Assembly (NCBI GenBank): GCA_025936825.1
Contig: JAICSO010000001.1
Location: 186,001-250,000 of the forward strand
Direction of reading: 5' to 3'
Length of the DNA: 64,000 nucleotides
From: Terriglobales bacterium
Lineage (GTDB): Bacteria > Acidobacteriota > Terriglobia > Terriglobales > Acidobacteriaceae
In this document: positions 61,653 through 64,000 of the stretch, in pieces
How the letters are laid out: each line of letters begins with the position of its first letter
How positions within the stretch are numbered: the first letter of the stretch is position 1
Position numbers and translations under genes: made by a program
Notes under the pieces: model-generated
Databases searched by the model: none
What the model was told of the DNA's origin: nothing
What the model saw: only the letters and a program-made list of their open reading frames with translations

Positions 61653-63614
61653 ATGGCAGAAACCATTCACATCAAGCTCCCCGACGGGAGCGAGAAGGAA
61701 GTTCCTAAAGGCACGACGCCGCTCGAAGTTGCCAAGGGCATCAGTCCGCGGCTGGCGGATGCGGCGCTGGCAGCGAGAGTGTCCTCGAATGGCGACCAGC
61801 CCGCGCTGATTGACGTCGGTCGTCCGCTCGAGCAAGACACCAAGCTGGAAATCCTCACCGAACGGAATCCCGAGGCGCTGGAAGTATACCGGCACTCCTC
61901 CGCGCACCTGCTCGCAGCGGCAGTGCTCGAACTCTTTCCTGAGACCAAGCTCGGCCACGGTCCCGCAACCGAGAACGGATTCTTCTACGACTTCTATCGT
62001 CAGACGCCGTTTACGCCCGAGGACCTGGAAAAGATCGAAAAGAAGATGCAGGAACTGGTTCAGCAGAACTTGCCCTATGCGCGCGAGTTTTTGCCGCGCA
62101 CCGAAGGCCTGGAGCGCTTCAAGAACGAAGGCGACTTCATGAAGTGCCACTTCATCGAGCAGTTCACCAAGCCCGATGAAAAGATCTCCATCTACAAGAC
62201 CGGCAAGTTTCTCGACTTCTGCCGCGGGCCGCACATTCCTTCGACCGGCAGGATCAAGGCGTTTAAGCTCCTGAATATCGCAGGAGCCTACTGGCTTGGC
62301 GACGAGAAGAATCCGCAACTGCAGCGCATTTACGGCACGTCGTTCTTCTCGAAGAAAGATCTCGACGCCTATCTGCATCAGATCGAAGAGGCCAAGAAGC
62401 GCGACCATCGCGTGATCGGCAAGCAGCTTGATCTTTTCTCCATTCAGGAGCTCGCAGGGCCGGGGCTCATCTTCTGGCATCCAAAAGGCGGGATTATCCG
62501 CAAAGAGATGGAAGACTGGATGCGTGATCAGTACATCCGGCGCGGCTACTCGCTGGTGTACACGCCGCACGTGATGCGGAAGCAGCTTTGGCAGACCTCC
62601 GGGCACGAGGGCTACTACTCGCAAAACATGTTCGACGTGATGGAGCTCGACGACGCCGAGTATCGCCTGAAGCCGATGAATTGTCCCGGCCACATCCTTA
62701 TCTATAAAGATGGGCTGAAGTCGTACCGCGACCTGCCCGTTCGGTTGGGCGAACTGGGCACGGTGTATCGCTATGAGCGGTCGGGCGTGATGCATGGCCT
62801 GTTGCGCGTGCGCGGATTCACCCAGGATGATGCGCACATCTTCTGCACGCCGGAGCAGATAGAAGGTGAGATTGCAGCCTGCGTAGAGTTCGCGGCTGAT
62901 GTGCTGAAAGATTTTGGCTTCGACAAGTTCGTCACGGAGCTTTCGACGTGGAACCCGGACGACAAGAAGAACTTTGTGGGAAGCGAAGACCAGTGGAACC
63001 TGGCGACGTCGTCGCTCGAAAAAGTGTTGAAGAAGTTGGGGATCGAGTACAAGACGATTCCCGGAGAAGCGGCGTTTTACGGTCCGAAAATCGATATCAA
63101 GCTCGTTGACGCGATCGGGCGTCTTTGGCAGCTTTCGACGGTGCAGTTCGATTTCAACCTTCCTGCGCGCTTCGGTCTCGAGTATGTCGCCGAAGACGGC
63201 ACGCGCAAGCAGCCAGTCATGGTGCATCGCGCGCTGTACGGATCGATTGAACGATTCTTCGGAGTGCTCATCGAGCACTACGCCGGGGCGTTCCCGGTGT
63301 GGCTGTCGCCGGTGCAGGTGGTTGTCGTTCCCATCGCCGAGCGGCATGTGGAGTACGCGAACAGAGTGGAGTCTCAGCTTCGAGAAACGAACGTCCGTGT
63401 CGAAGTCGACGCCCGCAACGAAAAGATGAACGCCAAGATCCGCGAGCACGCGATGCAGAAAGTCCCGTTCATGCTGGTGGTAGGAGACAAGGAAGCCGAA
63501 GCCGGCAAGGTCAACGTCCGTACCCGCGGCAAAGAGAAGACGGAAGACATGACTGCTGAGGAATTTAGGGAGAAGCTCAGGAAGTTAATCGCAGAGAAAA
63601 GCGCTCAGCTTTAG
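61653..63614 (+). CDS. thrS: Threonyl-tRNA synthetase
   Basis: 653 residues, full length. TGS domain (~1-62), editing domain with HSSAHLLAAAVLELFP (~73) and CRGPHIPSTG, catalytic core with MNCPGHILIYKDGLKSYRDL, motif 2 RYERSGVMHGLLRVRGFTQD and motif 3 near VMVHRALYGSIERF, then the anticodon-binding domain (~545-653). It charges tRNA-Thr and clears mischarged Ser. No T-box or obvious leader structure is visible in the 110 bp upstream. Confidence 0.98.
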   Translation: MAETIHIKLPDGSEKEVPKGTTPLEVAKGISPRLADAALAARVSSNGDQPALIDVGRPLEQDTKLEILTERNPEALEVYRHSSAHLLAAAVLELFPETKLGHGPATENGFFYDFYRQTPFTPEDLEKIEKKMQELVQQNLPYAREFLPRTEGLERFKNEGDFMKCHFIEQFTKPDEKISIYKTGKFLDFCRGPHIPSTGRIKAFKLLNIAGAYWLGDEKNPQLQRIYGTSFFSKKDLDAYLHQIEEAKKRDHRVIGKQLDLFSIQELAGPGLIFWHPKGGIIRKEMEDWMRDQYIRRGYSLVYTPHVMRKQLWQTSGHEGYYSQNMFDVMELDDAEYRLKPMNCPGHILIYKDGLKSYRDLPVRLGELGTVYRYERSGVMHGLLRVRGFTQDDAHIFCTPEQIEGEIAACVEFAADVLKDFGFDKFVTELSTWNPDDKKNFVGSEDQWNLATSSLEKVLKKLGIEYKTIPGEAAFYGPKIDIKLVDAIGRLWQLSTVQFDFNLPARFGLEYVAEDGTRKQPVMVHRALYGSIERFFGVLIEHYAGAFPVWLSPVQVVVVPIAERHVEYANRVESQLRETNVRVEVDARNEKMNAKIREHAMQKVPFMLVVGDKEAEAGKVNVRTRGKEKTEDMTAEEFREKLRKLIAEKSAQL

Positions 63615-63728
63615 AACCACACTCGTCTGCACGGGCGAGGGCGCCTGCGCCTCCATAAGACGTTTTCCACCGTACAACACCCCTCCTTCTGGCTGAATCC
63701 CATAGCAGCGCAATTCGGGAGGAGGTGT

Positions 63729-64000
63729 ATGAACTCAACGGGGGTTGTGATTGTTCTAATCGTTGCGGCAATCATCATTGTTGCCGCTCTTGTCATGATG
63801 GCTACACGCAAGCGCCGCAGTCAGAAACTGCGCGAGCGGTTCGGGCCTGAGTACGATCGTGTGGTCAACCGAGAAGGCGACGCGTCCAAAGCCGAGCGGG
63901 TGCTGGAGTTCCGGCAGAAGCACCGGGAGAAATTCAAGGTTCGGCCCCTGTCGCCAACCGACCGATCGAGTTTCCGCTATCGCTGGAATGAAGTGCAGAG
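63729..64000 (+). CDS. Membrane-anchored hypothetical protein, 3' truncated
   Basis: 90 codons visible, frame open to the right edge. GGAGG just upstream of the ATG. One N-terminal helix (~4-25, TGVVIVLIVAAIIIVAALVM), then a charged segment KLRERFGPEYDRVVNREGDA that continues to KVRPLSPTDRSSFRYRWNEV. This is a small inner-membrane protein family frequent in Acidobacteriota and Actinobacteria; no function is known. Confidence 0.8.
   Translation, partial: MNSTGVVIVLIVAAIIIVAALVMMATRKRRSQKLRERFGPEYDRVVNREGDASKAERVLEFRQKHREKFKVRPLSPTDRSSFRYRWNEVQ

Noticed and set aside
61593-63449. A 618-codon open frame antisense to thrS
   Set aside because: Mirror of a highly expressed, codon-biased gene; the translation has no recognisable domain, while thrS is unmistakable.

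Overview
The window reads as chromosomal DNA of a soil-type Acidobacteriota (Terriglobia/Koribacter-like). This is inferred from the gene content: Ser/Thr kinases fused to TolB-like PD40 propellers, PEGA-domain secreted proteins, DUF2911, DUF5818 and DUF2846 secreted proteins, several DinB proteins, an orphan GvpL/F, moderately high GC, and intergenic spaces crowded with palindromes. No marker such as rRNA is present to prove it. No tRNA, rRNA, CRISPR array, transposase or integrase was found.

Layout. 0-6.6 kb: a NarL-type regulator cut by the left edge, a frameshifted secreted phosphatase, a small His/Lys-rich exported protein, RlpA, a HIT hydrolase, a TonB-like protein and two PEGA-domain proteins. 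6.8-19.5 kb: an OprB-like porin, Ogt, two large PknB-type kinases with propeller ectodomains, a DsbA-like protein, a PIG-L deacetylase, a receiver domain lacking its phospho-acceptor, and a 2H phosphoesterase. 19.6-24.4 kb: a sugar block of mannonate dehydratase (ManD), xylose isomerase (XylA) and an exported GH2 beta-glucuronidase-like enzyme, fitting glucuronoxylan/hexuronate use. 24.5-31.7 kb: small secreted proteins, then the core operon rimP-nusA-infB with a structured leader. 31.8-38 kb: a broken PD40 gene, a TMEM175-like channel, an orphan GvpL/F, an Nramp-like transporter with altered metal-site motifs, an amino-acid permease and a tiny basic protein.

38-50.5 kb is rich in nucleic-acid repair: UvrD/PcrA helicase, AlkB-like dioxygenase, three DinB proteins and a UvrC-like GIY-YIG protein without the RNase H half. 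Inside it lies an accessory islet (43.4-45.7 kb) with the overlapping pair DUF5131 (three-Cys protein) and TcmP, followed by glnA with a possible sigma-54 promoter. 50.5-56.9 kb holds secreted or surface proteins and a PLP decarboxylase.

57.0-60.6 kb is the most unusual stretch. Eight copies of a ~31-bp imperfectly palindromic repeat separate six small unrelated ORFs, mostly one ORF per interval, with stop codons abutting the repeats. It has the architecture of a gene-cassette array but has neither a visible integrase nor canonical attC cores. After it come a PIG-L deacetylase, thrS and the start of a membrane protein.

A second theme is the intergenic DNA. At many gene junctions a short word is repeated two to four times, and an inverted block of the same word follows 10-200 bp later. 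Different junctions use different words. A separate class of perfect palindromes (hairpins) occurs between genes and, in two cases, inside the linker-coding parts of repair genes.
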